A stretch of 64,000 nt of DNA, taken from positions 28,535-92,534 of the forward strand of contig CADBJR010000018.1 in assembly GCA_902795065.1 (NCBI GenBank), read 5' to 3'. The stretch's first letter is position 1. Each line of letters starts with the position of its first letter. Under the pieces are notes generated by a model. It saw only the letters and a list, made by a program, of their open reading frames with translations. It was not told the origin of the DNA and did not search any database. The position numbers and the translations under genes were made by a program. Source of the stretch: an uncultured Coriobacteriaceae bacterium. Its GTDB lineage: Bacteria; Actinomycetota; Coriobacteriia; Coriobacteriales; Atopobiaceae. Positions 27,801 through 35,996 of this stretch are shown in pieces.

Positions 27801-28207
27801 GCTGCGTGCTCGTGTCGGGTCTGACGGGCACCGTGCTCGACGCGAGCTCGGCGGCGATCCCCCCGATCGACACCGCCGTCTTCCGCAACGACGGGGCGAC
27901 GCTCACCGCCTACTTCAAGGAGGCCGGTATGAACGGCGCCTTCGGCCTCGTCGACTTCTCGCTCGCCGAGGAGTCGTTCGGACCTCTGAGCATCATCTAC
28001 GACTCCTGCTACCTCTCGCCCGGCGACGGCGGCTACATCCTGTCCGTGGACGATTTCACGGGAGAGCTCGTCGTCTCGCGCAAGCTCTCGCTCGACGAGG
28101 AGCTGCTGTACGGCCGCGAGCTGGTCATCGGCCACGAGCTCACCGCTGCCGAGCGCCAGCTCTACCAGACGGGCGACCGCGATGCGATTCCGATCGGAGA
28201 TCTGTGA
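24881..28207 (+). CDS. Zinc ribbon-TIR-transmembrane-repeat protein
   Basis: The 1108-residue protein has four parts. A zinc ribbon uses C3, C6, C17 and C20. A TIR domain (about 33-200) has the first strand YEAFISYRH and the helix SLWVMREVETF, where W119 and E123 match the W...E pattern holding the catalytic Glu of TIR NAD hydrolases. One membrane segment lies at about 213-233. The large C-terminal part has repeated beta-rich units (SPDGTRAAV, SPDGEHLAV, SPDGLFFAV) like a WD40 or PQQ propeller, preceded by ESGELLASGDRYQAVQVALSALP. GAGGAGG precedes ATG 24881. The stop overlaps the next start by one base (TGATG). A sensor propeller outside coupled to a TIR effector inside is an inference. Confidence 0.85.
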   Translation: MACAVCGSELIADAVYCPHCGTAVEGAVECEDFAYEAFISYRHLETDRKAAMKLQKAIEGYRIPKQLQEQAGRARLGKCFRDEDELPTSASLSEQIEDALKRSRFLIVVCTPQTRESLWVMREVETFASYHGRDRILIALADGEPGESFPPLILSRLIAGEGGVVEEPSEPIGADLRDLSRKKFDVEKLRIISTLIGCSFDDLRQRARTRRTRIIATISAAITAISTGFGSFATYQQHRIEESYEQIQVEQSEFLARESGELLASGDRYQAVQVALSALPLLSASPDRPFVPSAQLALEQSLGIYPGPSDWAPLYSQTGLADRSLDAAFSSNGEGLEAVFTDDASLEVRESVTGNIVNRIDVEGQLGTRISSSTVYAAVEFAGDDVLVVLNGVIGCFDAEGGELLWKQEIEGISYSDCSLAVSPDGTRAAVSVEFVVGRDKLPVLVIDVASGKTVQTIDLPGFATLGLEASSFYEDPVVAFSPDGEHLAVGTWGRLFWIDLETGTFEQRTLHFDSAYTISFVDGLIAVFARDSAGLYTKMPMSLEVFDAESLALLWERDKVYEANYNLEIGGDYYTTCGAYGTWSYYGGDDTQFVVLFANELLLLDEKTGEEVLSIPSASGYLDCLVTEARGKQRIFATMSDGTVICRRPFESNDGKGGSVSDTVLFDRFPHYSDLYEIEGRVYCSEWTAIADKRVVYRFFTPDDLVESYTFSGATTNDLMDFSWTDPVLALRTKTGIILVDGETMKVRAIVPYERMHGLDTQYLSSMGSMLDSAGNVFLLGDLRVGDGGTEGSVIYRIDGADGSATELATFDPGLSVELVDFIDTPAGAVGLVVQETGFSESFVEVIPLGEVEPLRVAIPRSTKVWFAGERIICFSNQSTAEHAFTLIDALTGEELETDLANYAMPIDAVSRRCASISPDGLFFAVSCSDGALRMFDTVTGTMVWETFDAPSSIQFLKLALGGNVFIQDGFGRCVLVSGLTGTVLDASSAAIPPIDTAVFRNDGATLTAYFKEAGMNGAFGLVDFSLAEESFGPLSIIYDSCYLSPGDGGYILSVDDFTGELVVSRKLSLDEELLYGRELVIGHELTAAERQLYQTGDRDAIPIGDL

Positions 28208-29079
28208 TGAGCGATAGCAGCGTATCGAATGCCGGTGCCATCGGGCCCGAGGACTACGTCGAGCCGCGCTGTGTGCTCAGCGGCGATCCCTACGGCACCG
28301 TGCCCGAGATCAAACCCGTGCCCCAGCAGCGCATCATCGAGAAGATGGACGACTACATGGCGCGGCGCGACTACGACGGCGCCGAGCGCCACCTCCTCTA
28401 CTGGCTCGAGGAGGCCCGTCTCGGCCATGACCTGCGCGGTCAGCTGATGATCGAGGGCGAGCTCGTCGGGCATTACCGCAAGACGGGCGAGAAGGACAAG
28501 GCGCTCGCCCATGGCGAGGAGGCGCTGCGCCTCATCGACGAGCTGGAGTTCGGCGATACCATCAGCGCGGGGACCACCTACGTGAACGTGGCGACCGCGC
28601 TCGACGCCTTCGGCGAGCGCGAGCGCGCGATCGGGCTGTTCGAACGCGCCCGCGCGGTCTACGAGGCGAGCCCCGCGACCAGGCCCGAGCTTCTGGGCGG
28701 GCTCTACAACAACATGGCGCTCACCTGCGTCGACCTCGGACGCTTTGCGGAGGCGGCGGAGCTGTACGGCCGCGCCCTCGCCCAGATGGAGAAGGTGGAG
28801 GGCGGCGAGCTCGAGCGCGCCATCACGCTGCTCAACATTGCCGACGCCCTCGTGGCCGAGCAGGGCATGGAGGCGGTCGAGGGCCGTGTCTTCGACCTGC
28901 TCGACGAGGCCTACGGGCTGTTCGACGCGACCGCCGCGCCGCGCGACGGCTATTACGCCTTCGTCTGCGAGAAGTGCGCGCCTGTGTTCTCCCATTACGG
29001 CAGCTTCCTCGCTGCGGACGACCTCTCGGCCCGTGCGGAGGGCATCTACGCGCGCGTCGGGGAAGGGGAGGGGCGATGA
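28207..29079 (+). CDS. TPR-repeat protein of the TIR cassette
   Basis: The 290-residue soluble protein consists of tetratricopeptide-like helical pairs from about residue 45 to the end. Clear examples are ALDAFGERERAIGLFERARAVYE and NNMALTCVDLGRFAEAAELYGRAL. The conserved C-terminal segment GYYAFVCEKCAPVFSHYGSF is not a TPR. Start and stop overlap both neighbours (TGATG upstream, ATGA downstream), which implies coupled translation and fixed stoichiometry. It is probably a scaffold or adaptor linking the TIR protein and the DUF4037 protein. Confidence 0.85.
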   Translation: MSDSSVSNAGAIGPEDYVEPRCVLSGDPYGTVPEIKPVPQQRIIEKMDDYMARRDYDGAERHLLYWLEEARLGHDLRGQLMIEGELVGHYRKTGEKDKALAHGEEALRLIDELEFGDTISAGTTYVNVATALDAFGERERAIGLFERARAVYEASPATRPELLGGLYNNMALTCVDLGRFAEAAELYGRALAQMEKVEGGELERAITLLNIADALVAEQGMEAVEGRVFDLLDEAYGLFDATAAPRDGYYAFVCEKCAPVFSHYGSFLAADDLSARAEGIYARVGEGEGR

Positions 29080-30017
29080 GGGGACTCGAGCTCGCACGCT
29101 CCTACTTCGAGGAGTTCGGCCGCCCGATGCTCGAGCGCGACTTCGCCGAGGTCCTGCCCCATCTCGCGGTGGGGCTTGCCGGGAGCGGATCGGAGTGCTT
29201 CGGCTTCGACGACGACGTCTCGCGCGACCATGATTTCGAGCCCGGGTTCTGCGTGTTCCTCCCCGGAGAGGACCTTGTCGACCGGCGCACCGCCTTCCTC
29301 ATGGAGCGCGCCTACGCGAAGCTCCCCAAGGAGTACGGCGGTGCATCGCGCTCGCTCATGGCCCCCGTCGGCGGTGCGAGGCACGGCATCATGCGCACCA
29401 CCGAGTTCTTCTCGGAGAAGACGGGCGCGGCTGATGGCGTGCTCACGCTGGGACAGTGGCTCGCGGTGCCCGAGCATGCGCTTGCGGAGGCGGTGAACGG
29501 CGAGATCTGGCTCGACAACCTGGGCGAGGTCACGCGCATCCGCTCGAGCCTCGCCGCCTGGCCCGAGGACGTGCGCAGAAAGAAGCTTGCCGGCCAGCTG
29601 CTGCTCATGGCCCAGGCAGGCCAGTACAACTACGCGCGCTGCATCGCCCATGGCGAGGTCGCAGCCGCGCAGCTGGCCGCATACGAGTTCTCCCGCGCCG
29701 CCATCGGGGCGATCTTCCTGCTCAACCGCCGCTACCAGCCCTACTACAAGTGGGCGTTCCGCGCGCTCCGCTCGCTGCCCGTGCTCTCGATCGAGGCCGA
29801 GCTGCTCGAGTACCTCATCACCACGGGCAACGACGGCGAGATGGCCGAGGAGAAGGCCGCCGTCATCGAGGGCATCGCGGCCGACGTGATCGACGAGCTC
29901 ATCGAACAGGGGCTCACGAAGGCGGTCTGCGGCGACCTCGAGAAGCACGCGTATTCGGTGAACGACGGCGTGGAGGATGCCGGCCTGCGCAACGCCCACA
30001 TCCTCTCCGCGGTATAG
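29076..30017 (+). CDS. DUF4037 nucleotidyltransferase-like protein
   Basis: The 313-residue protein has a minimal nucleotidyltransferase-type signature: GSGSECFGFDDDVSRDHDFE at residues 36-55, i.e. GS then D51-x-D53. FEPGFCVFL follows, typical of DUF4037. An all-helical C-terminal half contains GQYNYARCIAHGE. Similar folds transfer nucleotides to proteins or small molecules; activity here is unproven. Its ATG overlaps the TPR gene stop (ATGA). A 13-bp hairpin lies 3 nt after its stop. Confidence 0.82.
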   Translation: MRGLELARSYFEEFGRPMLERDFAEVLPHLAVGLAGSGSECFGFDDDVSRDHDFEPGFCVFLPGEDLVDRRTAFLMERAYAKLPKEYGGASRSLMAPVGGARHGIMRTTEFFSEKTGAADGVLTLGQWLAVPEHALAEAVNGEIWLDNLGEVTRIRSSLAAWPEDVRRKKLAGQLLLMAQAGQYNYARCIAHGEVAAAQLAAYEFSRAAIGAIFLLNRRYQPYYKWAFRALRSLPVLSIEAELLEYLITTGNDGEMAEEKAAVIEGIAADVIDELIEQGLTKAVCGDLEKHAYSVNDGVEDAGLRNAHILSAV

Positions 30018-30019
30018 GT

Positions 30020-30048
30020 CCCCGTTCGGGGATACTCCCCGAACGGGG
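30020..30048. repeat. CCCCGTTCGGGGA palindrome after the TIR cassette
   Basis: A perfect 13-bp stem (30020-30032 with 30036-30048) closes a TAC loop. It starts 3 nt after the DUF4037 stop, so it may act as a transcript end, although no T-run follows. It has the GGGGATACTCCCC core of a small repeat family (also at 30080, 38966 and 62596). Confidence 0.75.
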
Positions 30049-30079
30049 AGGTGAATTATCGGACCCGTAGGCCTATCAT

Positions 30080-30106
30080 CCCGTTCGGGGAGTACCCCCG
30101 AACGGG
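30080..30106. repeat. CCCGTTCGGGG palindrome before nrdG
   Basis: An 11-bp perfect stem (30080-30090 with 30096-30106) closes an AGTAC loop, with core GGGGAGTACCCCC. It is a near copy of the palindrome at 30020, in direct orientation, 30 nt upstream of the nrdG start. Confidence 0.75.
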
Positions 30107-30135
30107 GGATTCCCGTAACCGGAGAGGAGCGAACC

Positions 30136-30828
30136 ATGAAGATCCACGGCCTGCAGAAGATGACCCTGCTGGACTTCCCCGGGCGCGTCGCGTGCACGGT
30201 CTTCCTGGGCGGATGCGACTACCGCTGCCCGTTCTGCCACAACTTCGAGCTGGTGGACGGCACGGCGCCCGCGATCATGGACGATGGCGAGCTGCTCTCC
30301 TTCCTGCGCAAGCGCCAGGGCCTGCTCGACGGCGTCGCCATCACCGGCGGCGAGCCCTGCCTGCACGACGGCCTGCCCGACCTGCTTGCCCGCATCCGCG
30401 AGCTCGGGTTCGCGACCAAGCTCGACACCAACGGCTGCCATCCGCGCATGCTCGAGCGGCTCCTCTCCGAGCAGCTCGTCGACTACGTCGCGATGGACGT
30501 CAAGAACAGCCCAGAGAAGTACGCGCGTACGGCCGGCGTGGAGCACGTCGACCTCGATGCGATCGCCGAGAGCATCCGCCTCATCATGGATGGGGCGCCC
30601 GACTACGAGTTCCGCACCACCGTGGTGCACGAGCTCCACGAGGCCGACGACTTCCATGCCATGGGCAAGATGATCGCCGGCGCCAAGGCCTACTTCCTCC
30701 AGAGCTTCACCGACCGCGACACGGTACCGTTCGCCGGACTCTCCGCACCCTCGGCGGACGACCTCGCCGCCTATGCCGGCATCGCACGCCTCTATGTGCC
30801 GAACACGCAGGTACGAGGCGTGGACTGA
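30136..30828 (+). CDS. nrdG: Anaerobic ribonucleotide reductase-activating protein
   Basis: The 230-residue radical SAM protein has the cluster-binding motif C27-xxx-C31-xx-C34 in GGCDYRCPFCHN and the SAM-binding GGEPC. It uses SAM and a 4Fe-4S cluster to place the glycyl radical on NrdD. GGAGAGGAG precedes ATG. nrdD starts 174 nt later with its own regulatory region, so nrdG and nrdD may not be one simple transcript. Confidence 0.93.
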   Translation: MKIHGLQKMTLLDFPGRVACTVFLGGCDYRCPFCHNFELVDGTAPAIMDDGELLSFLRKRQGLLDGVAITGGEPCLHDGLPDLLARIRELGFATKLDTNGCHPRMLERLLSEQLVDYVAMDVKNSPEKYARTAGVEHVDLDAIAESIRLIMDGAPDYEFRTTVVHELHEADDFHAMGKMIAGAKAYFLQSFTDRDTVPFAGLSAPSADDLAAYAGIARLYVPNTQVRGVD

Positions 30829-30869
30829 CATAAAGAACTAGCTGGTCTGCGAGCGGTAAGCCAAGGCAA

Positions 30870-30916
30870 ACACAACATATTGTGTCAGCTGCCGAAAAAT
30901 CCACAATATCTTGACC
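30870..30916 (+). promoter_or_regulatory. Pair of NrdR boxes upstream of nrdD
   Basis: ACACAACATATTGTGT at 30870-30885 matches the NrdR consensus ACACWATATATWGTGT at 15 of 16 positions. CCACAATATCTTGACC at 30901-30916 is a weaker second box. Their centres are 31 bp apart, three helical turns, as in known NrdR sites. TTGACC in the second box could be a -35 element. NrdR would repress nrdD when (d)ATP is high. The nrdR gene is not in the window. Confidence 0.8.
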
Positions 30917-31002
30917 CTCTCCCACCTGCGCAGTGGTATTGTATGTTGGCTTGAGAATGCCATGCCACGGCAATCGGTTCGAGGATGACTGGAGGAGTAG
31001 AG

Positions 31003-33411
31003 ATGTACCAGGTAGTGAAGAGGGACGGCACCATCGCGGAGTTCGATATCTCCAAGATCAGCGCAGCTATCACCAAGGCGTTCGACGCGCTCGAGAAGCA
31101 GAGCCATCCCAGCGTGATCGACCTCATCGCCCTCCATGTCACCGCCGACTTCGAGTCCAAGGTCAAGGACGGCAAGGTCACGGTCGAGGAGATCCAGGAC
31201 TCCGTCGAGAAGGTCCTCTCCGAGTCCGGCTATGCCGACGTCGCCAAGGCCTACATCCTCTACCGCCGCCAGCGCGAGAAGATCCGCAACGTCAACTCCG
31301 CCCTCCTCAACTACAAGGACCTCGTCGACAACTACCTCAAGATCAACGACTGGCGCGTCAAGGAGAACTCCACCGTCACCTACTCCGTGGGCGGCCTCAT
31401 CCTCTCCAACTCCGGCGCCATCACCGCCAACTACTGGCTCTCCGAGGTCTACGACGACGAGATCGCCGAGGCGCACCGCTCCGCGGCCATCCACCTGCAC
31501 GACCTGTCCATGCTCACCGGCTACTGCGCCGGCTGGAGCCTGAAGCAGCTCATCCAGGAGGGCCTCGGCGGCGTTCCCGGCAAGATCACCTCCTCGCCGT
31601 CCAACCACCTCTCCACCCTCTGCAACCAGATGGTCAACTTCCTCGGCATCATGCAGAACGAGTGGGCCGGTGCGCAGGCCTTCTCCTCCTTCGACACCTA
31701 CCTCGCCCCCTTCGTGAAGGTCGACAACCTGTCGCAGAAGGAGGTCAAGCAGTGCATCCAGTCGTTCGTCTACGGCGTCAACACCCCCAGCCGCTGGGGC
31801 ACGCAGGCTCCGTTCTCCAACATCACGCTCGACTGGGTCGTGCCCAACGACCTCAAGAACCTCCCCGCGATCATCGGCGGCAAGGAGATGGACTTCACCT
31901 ACGGCGACTGCCAGCATGAGATGGATATGGTCAACAAGGCCTTCATCGAGATCATGATCGAGGGCGACGCCAACGGCCGCGGCTTCCAGTACCCCATCCC
32001 CACCTACTCGATCACCCGCAACTTCGACTGGTCCGAGACCGAGAACAACAAGCTCCTCTTCGAGATGACCGCCAAGTACGGTACCCCGTACTTCTCCAAC
32101 TACATCAACTCCGACATGGAGCCCTCCGACGTGCGCTCCATGTGCTGCCGCCTGCGCCTCGACCTGCGCGAGCTCCGCAAGAAGTCCGGCGGCTTCTTCG
32201 GAAGCGGCGAGTCCACCGGCTCGATCGGCGTCGTGACCATCAACCTGCCGCGCATCGCCTACCTGGCCGCCGACGAGGCCGACTTCTACAAGCGCCTCGA
32301 CCACCTCATGGACATCGCCGCCCGCAGCCTCAAGACCAAGCGCACGGTCATCACGCGCCTGCTCGAGCAGGGTCTCTACCCCTACACCAAGCGCTATCTG
32401 GGCACCTTCGACAACCACTTCTCCACCATCGGCCTCATCGGCATGAACGAGGTGGGCCTCAACGCCAAGTGGCTCCGCGCCGACCTCACCGACGAGCGCA
32501 CCCAGCGCTTCGCCCGCGACGTCCTCAACCACATGCGCGAGCGCCTCTCCGACTACCAGGAGAAGTACGGCGACCTCTACAACCTCGAGGCCACGCCGGC
32601 CGAGTCCACCACCTACCGCTTCGCCAAGCACGACACGGAGCGCTACCCCGGCATCATCACGGCCAACATGAACGGCACGCCCTACTACACCAACTCCTCG
32701 CACCTGCCCGTGGGCTACACCGAGGACGTCTTCTCCGCCCTCGACATCCAGGACGACCTGCAGACGCTCTACACCTCCGGCACGGTCTTCCACGCGTTCC
32801 TCGGCGAGAAGCTCCCCGACTGGAAGGCGGCCGCCAACCTCGTGCGCAAGATCGCCGAGAACTACAAGCTCCCGTACTACACGATGAGCCCCACGTACTC
32901 CGTCTGCGCCGACCACGGCTACCTTACCGGCGAGCAGTTCACCTGCCCGATCTGCGGCAAGAAGACCGAGGTCTACAGCCGCATCACCGGCTACTACCGC
33001 CCGGTCCAGAACTGGAACGACGGCAAGGCCCAGGAGTACAAGGACCGCCGCGTCTACAACATCGGCCACTCCAAGCTCACGCACGTCGGCCCCAACCCCG
33101 CGCCGGTCGACTCCGAGCCCGCCGACTTCAAGCCTGCCGAGCCCGCAGCCGCCGTCGAGGCCGCTCCCGTCGCCGCCAACGGCCAGGTCTACCTGTTCAA
33201 GACGCCCACCTGCCCCAACTGCAAGGCCGCAGGCGCCCTGCTCGACAAGGCCGGCGTCGCCTACACCGCGCTCAACGCCAACGAGGAGCGCGAGCTCGTG
33301 GCCAAGTTCGGCGTCAAGCAGGCCCCCACGCTGGTGCTCGTCGACGCCGACGGCGGCTTCGAGAAGTTCCGCGGCGTCTCCGACATCAAGGGTTGGCTCT
33401 CGAAGAGGTAG
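31003..33411 (+). CDS. nrdD: Anaerobic ribonucleoside-triphosphate reductase fused to a redoxin
   Basis: The 802-residue protein starts with an ATP-cone (YQVVKRDGTIAEFDISKI) for allosteric control. The glycyl radical enzyme barrel follows, with C635/H638/C648/C651 as a likely zinc site and the radical Gly at G663 in SRITGYYRPV. After a Pro/Ala linker a glutaredoxin-like domain follows (about 727-802) with C737-P-N-C740, a built-in electron donor like NrdH. It reduces NTPs to dNTPs without oxygen. GGAGG precedes ATG 31003. The trxB-like gene follows after 9 nt and may reduce the redoxin domain. Confidence 0.95.
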   Translation: MYQVVKRDGTIAEFDISKISAAITKAFDALEKQSHPSVIDLIALHVTADFESKVKDGKVTVEEIQDSVEKVLSESGYADVAKAYILYRRQREKIRNVNSALLNYKDLVDNYLKINDWRVKENSTVTYSVGGLILSNSGAITANYWLSEVYDDEIAEAHRSAAIHLHDLSMLTGYCAGWSLKQLIQEGLGGVPGKITSSPSNHLSTLCNQMVNFLGIMQNEWAGAQAFSSFDTYLAPFVKVDNLSQKEVKQCIQSFVYGVNTPSRWGTQAPFSNITLDWVVPNDLKNLPAIIGGKEMDFTYGDCQHEMDMVNKAFIEIMIEGDANGRGFQYPIPTYSITRNFDWSETENNKLLFEMTAKYGTPYFSNYINSDMEPSDVRSMCCRLRLDLRELRKKSGGFFGSGESTGSIGVVTINLPRIAYLAADEADFYKRLDHLMDIAARSLKTKRTVITRLLEQGLYPYTKRYLGTFDNHFSTIGLIGMNEVGLNAKWLRADLTDERTQRFARDVLNHMRERLSDYQEKYGDLYNLEATPAESTTYRFAKHDTERYPGIITANMNGTPYYTNSSHLPVGYTEDVFSALDIQDDLQTLYTSGTVFHAFLGEKLPDWKAAANLVRKIAENYKLPYYTMSPTYSVCADHGYLTGEQFTCPICGKKTEVYSRITGYYRPVQNWNDGKAQEYKDRRVYNIGHSKLTHVGPNPAPVDSEPADFKPAEPAAAVEAAPVAANGQVYLFKTPTCPNCKAAGALLDKAGVAYTALNANEERELVAKFGVKQAPTLVLVDADGGFEKFRGVSDIKGWLSKR

Positions 33412-33420
33412 GACAGGACC

Positions 33421-34335
33421 ATGCATGACGTCATCGTCGTCGGCGGCGGCCCCGCCGGCATGACCGCCGCGCTGTACGCGCTGCGCAACGGCAAGAGCGC
33501 GCTCGTCATCGAGAAGGCCGGCTTCGGCGGGCAGATCACCCACAGCCCCAAGGTGGAGAACTACCCGGGCACCCTCTCCGCGAGCGGCAACGAGATCGCC
33601 GACGGCATGTTCGACCAGATCATGGCGCAGGGTGCCGACATCGAGGTCGAGACCGTATGCGAGATTCGCGACGAAGGCGGCGTCAAGCGCGTCATCACCG
33701 AGGAGGGCACCGAGCACGAGGGCCGCGCGGTCGTCATCGCGACGGGCGTCAAGCACCGCATGCTCGGCCTTCCCGGCGAGGAGGACCTCGTGGGCGAGGG
33801 CATCTCGTTCTGCGCGGTCTGCGACGGCGACTTCTACGCTGGCCAGACGGTCGCCGTGGCGGGCGGCGGCAACTCGGCGCTGCAGGAGGCGATCCTTCTG
33901 GCCGAGAAATGCCGCGAGGTCATCATCCTGCAGGACCTGCCGCAGCTCACGGGCGAGACCAAGCTCCAGGAGGTCCTGCTCGCGCGTCCCAACGTGCGTG
34001 TGGTCTGCAACACGCGCCTCACGGGGCTCGTCACGGACGGCGGGGAGTTCGCGGGCGTCGACTACGAGGACCGAGCGACGGGCGAGACGCACCGCGTCGC
34101 GTGCGACGGGCTTTTCGTCGCCATCGGCCTCATCCCCGAGAACAAGCCGTTCGAGGCGCTGGCAGACCTCAACGACTGGGGCTACTTCGACTCCGACGAG
34201 CGGTGCTGCACGCGCACGCCGGGCGTCTACGTGGCGGGCGACTGCCGTTCCAAGGGCGTCCGCCAGCTCACGACCGCCGTCGCCGACGGCGCGACCGCCG
34301 CGCTCGCAGCCTGCCGCTACATCAACGGTCTCTGA
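33421..34335 (+). CDS. trxB: Thioredoxin reductase-like FAD/NAD(P)H oxidoreductase
   Basis: The 304-residue protein has the FAD-binding GGGPAGMTAALYALR, the NAD(P)H-binding VAVAGGGNSALQEAILLA and a redox-active C131-A-V-C134 pair (family usually CATC). ATGVKHRMLGLPGEE and YVAGDCRSKGVRQLTTAVADG are also typical. Placed directly after nrdD, it probably feeds electrons to the fused redoxin domain. GGACAGGACC is a modest ribosome site. The gene ends just before the second 96-nt palindrome. Confidence 0.92.
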   Translation: MHDVIVVGGGPAGMTAALYALRNGKSALVIEKAGFGGQITHSPKVENYPGTLSASGNEIADGMFDQIMAQGADIEVETVCEIRDEGGVKRVITEEGTEHEGRAVVIATGVKHRMLGLPGEEDLVGEGISFCAVCDGDFYAGQTVAVAGGGNSALQEAILLAEKCREVIILQDLPQLTGETKLQEVLLARPNVRVVCNTRLTGLVTDGGEFAGVDYEDRATGETHRVACDGLFVAIGLIPENKPFEALADLNDWGYFDSDERCCTRTPGVYVAGDCRSKGVRQLTTAVADGATAALAACRYINGL

Positions 34336-34341
34336 TCGGCG

Positions 34342-34437
34342 CAGGGGGACAGGTTGTTCGTTCCCTTTCGGCACAGGGGGACGGGTTTGCAAACCCGTCC
34401 CCCTGTGCCGAAAGGGAACGAACAACCTGTCCCCCTG
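34342..34437. repeat. 96-nt perfect palindrome, copy 2
   Basis: It is a perfect 48+48-nt palindrome centred at 34389/34390 and nearly identical to the one at 3529-3624; the copies differ only at the outermost complementary positions (CACGGGG versus CAGGGGG). It begins 7 nt after the trxB stop. Confidence 0.9.
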
Positions 34438-34483
34438 TGGGGAAGAATAGCGGTAGGCGCGGCACACGTCGAAGGGAGCTGCT

Positions 34484-35428
34484 ATGGAGCGCACCGACCG
34501 TACCGACCCCACGCACGATGAGATCGTCCGTTTCGAGGAAGCGCCCATGCAGCGCACCGTCTTCGACGAGCTGCTGCCTCCCGAGAAACCCCTCGTCCGC
34601 TATAGCGCCTTCGCCATCGCCGTAGTGGTCGCGCTCGTATCGTTCTTCGTGATCGCGCCCTGGGCGGGTTCGGCGGAAAGCTATACGGGCATCATCGCCT
34701 CGCTCGACGAGAAGCGCAACACCGTGATGCAGCTCGTCACCGGCTCGACCGCAACCTCCGCGGGCATCACGCTGCTGCCAGGCGATGTGGGCACGCCCAT
34801 CGCCGAGAAGCTCCTCGACCTCGGTGCCGACTTCGCCATCGTGATCGGGGCCATCTACCTCGAGAAGTATGCGCTCACCATCCTCGGCCTCGCTGCGTAC
34901 AAATTCCTCGTCCCCATCGGCTGCGTCCTGTTCGGAATCGCCGCGCTGCTCAGCAACAGGCCCTCGGTCCGCCAGACGCTCTACGGGCTCTCGACACGCC
35001 TCGTGCTGTTCGGCATCGCCATCTCCCTCGTCGTGCCCGCCAGCGTCACGGTCTCCAAGCTCATCGAGGATACCTACGAGACATCCATGAATGAGACGAT
35101 CGCGGCGCTCGAGCAGACCGATGGCGCGGCAGGAGCTGCCGCAGCGGATGCCGGGGCGAATGCTGCAAACGAGGGGAACGCCGTCGTCAACTTCCTCACG
35201 AGCATCCCCGAGAACCTCTCCAATGCCGCGACGGGAGTCTCCGAGCAGGTGCAGGCACGGCTCAACATGTTCATCGAGACGCTCGCGGTGATGATCGTCA
35301 CCTCGTGCGTGATCCCGATCCTCGTGCTGCTGTTCTTCATCTGGCTCGCCAAGACCATTCTCGGCGTGCGTGTGGAAGTGCCCGTCGGGGCGTTTCGCCC
35401 CCGCGCGACGAAGCGCCTCAAGTCCTAG
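34484..35428 (+). CDS. Integral membrane protein of unknown function
   Basis: The 314-residue protein has a charged N-terminus of about 40 residues and a membrane segment (YSAFAIAVVVALVSFFVIAPWAG). A soluble stretch follows with a TSAGITLLPGDVGTPIAEKLLDLGADFAIVIG section, and two or three central segments (YKFLVPIGCVLFGIAALLSN, RLVLFGIAISLVVPASV). A 90-residue Ala/Asn-rich loop and a last helix (IVTSCVIPILVLLFFIWLAKTI) complete it. I recognise no family. GAAGGGAGC precedes ATG. No neighbour suggests a role. Confidence 0.7.
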   Translation: MERTDRTDPTHDEIVRFEEAPMQRTVFDELLPPEKPLVRYSAFAIAVVVALVSFFVIAPWAGSAESYTGIIASLDEKRNTVMQLVTGSTATSAGITLLPGDVGTPIAEKLLDLGADFAIVIGAIYLEKYALTILGLAAYKFLVPIGCVLFGIAALLSNRPSVRQTLYGLSTRLVLFGIAISLVVPASVTVSKLIEDTYETSMNETIAALEQTDGAAGAAAADAGANAANEGNAVVNFLTSIPENLSNAATGVSEQVQARLNMFIETLAVMIVTSCVIPILVLLFFIWLAKTILGVRVEVPVGAFRPRATKRLKS

Positions 35429-35490
35429 CCGCGCGCAGTGGCGTATCATAGTGCAGGAACTGCAATCAGTTGCATCTGAAAGGAACCATC

Positions 35491-35910
35491 ATGGCTGAAT
35501 TCGATTTCGACGCCGCCAAGCAGGTCATCGAGAACGGCATCGGCGAGGCACAGTCCGTCCTCGAGGATCCCGCGAAGATGGATGCGCTGCTCGACTCCCT
35601 CAAGGAGAAGGCCGCCGACCTCCCCGGCACCGTGACCGGCGCCCTGGTCCAGATCCCGACGCTCGCCGCCATGGCAAAGAGCTTCGTCACCAAGGAGTAC
35701 ACCGAGGTCCCGGTCAAGACCATCGCCTCCGTGGTCGCCGCGCTGCTCTACCTCGTCAAGGGCAAGGACCTCATCCCCGACGGCCTTCCCCTGGTCGGCT
35801 TCGTGGACGATCTCGCCGTGGTCACCGCGGTCATCAAGCTCAACGAGCCCGAGATCGAGGCCTACAAGAACTGGAAGCAGCTCAAGGAGAGCTCGCCCCA
35901 GGCGATCTAG
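35491..35910 (+). CDS. YkvA/DUF1232 family protein
   Basis: The 139-residue protein has the DUF1232 core TIASVVAALLYLVKGKDLIPDGLPLVGFVDDLAVV, a short amphipathic membrane-associated domain of unknown function. It is preceded by an acidic helical N-terminal region. The ATG at 35491 follows GAAAGGAAC. It is a single gene. Confidence 0.85.
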   Translation: MAEFDFDAAKQVIENGIGEAQSVLEDPAKMDALLDSLKEKAADLPGTVTGALVQIPTLAAMAKSFVTKEYTEVPVKTIASVVAALLYLVKGKDLIPDGLPLVGFVDDLAVVTAVIKLNEPEIEAYKNWKQLKESSPQAI

Positions 35911-35996
35911 CATCCGTTCGATGCATGCCGCGCCGACGCGCGGCGCCTTCCATAGAATCAACCACTGCTGTCGCGTTTGCGGATAGGAGATGCGCC

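Noticed and set aside
30838..34557. 1239-codon open frame on the minus strand
   Set aside because: It is antisense to nrdD and trxB, whose products are clear. The translation is low-complexity (Val/Leu/Asp/Gly/His), typical of a shadow frame in high-GC sequence.
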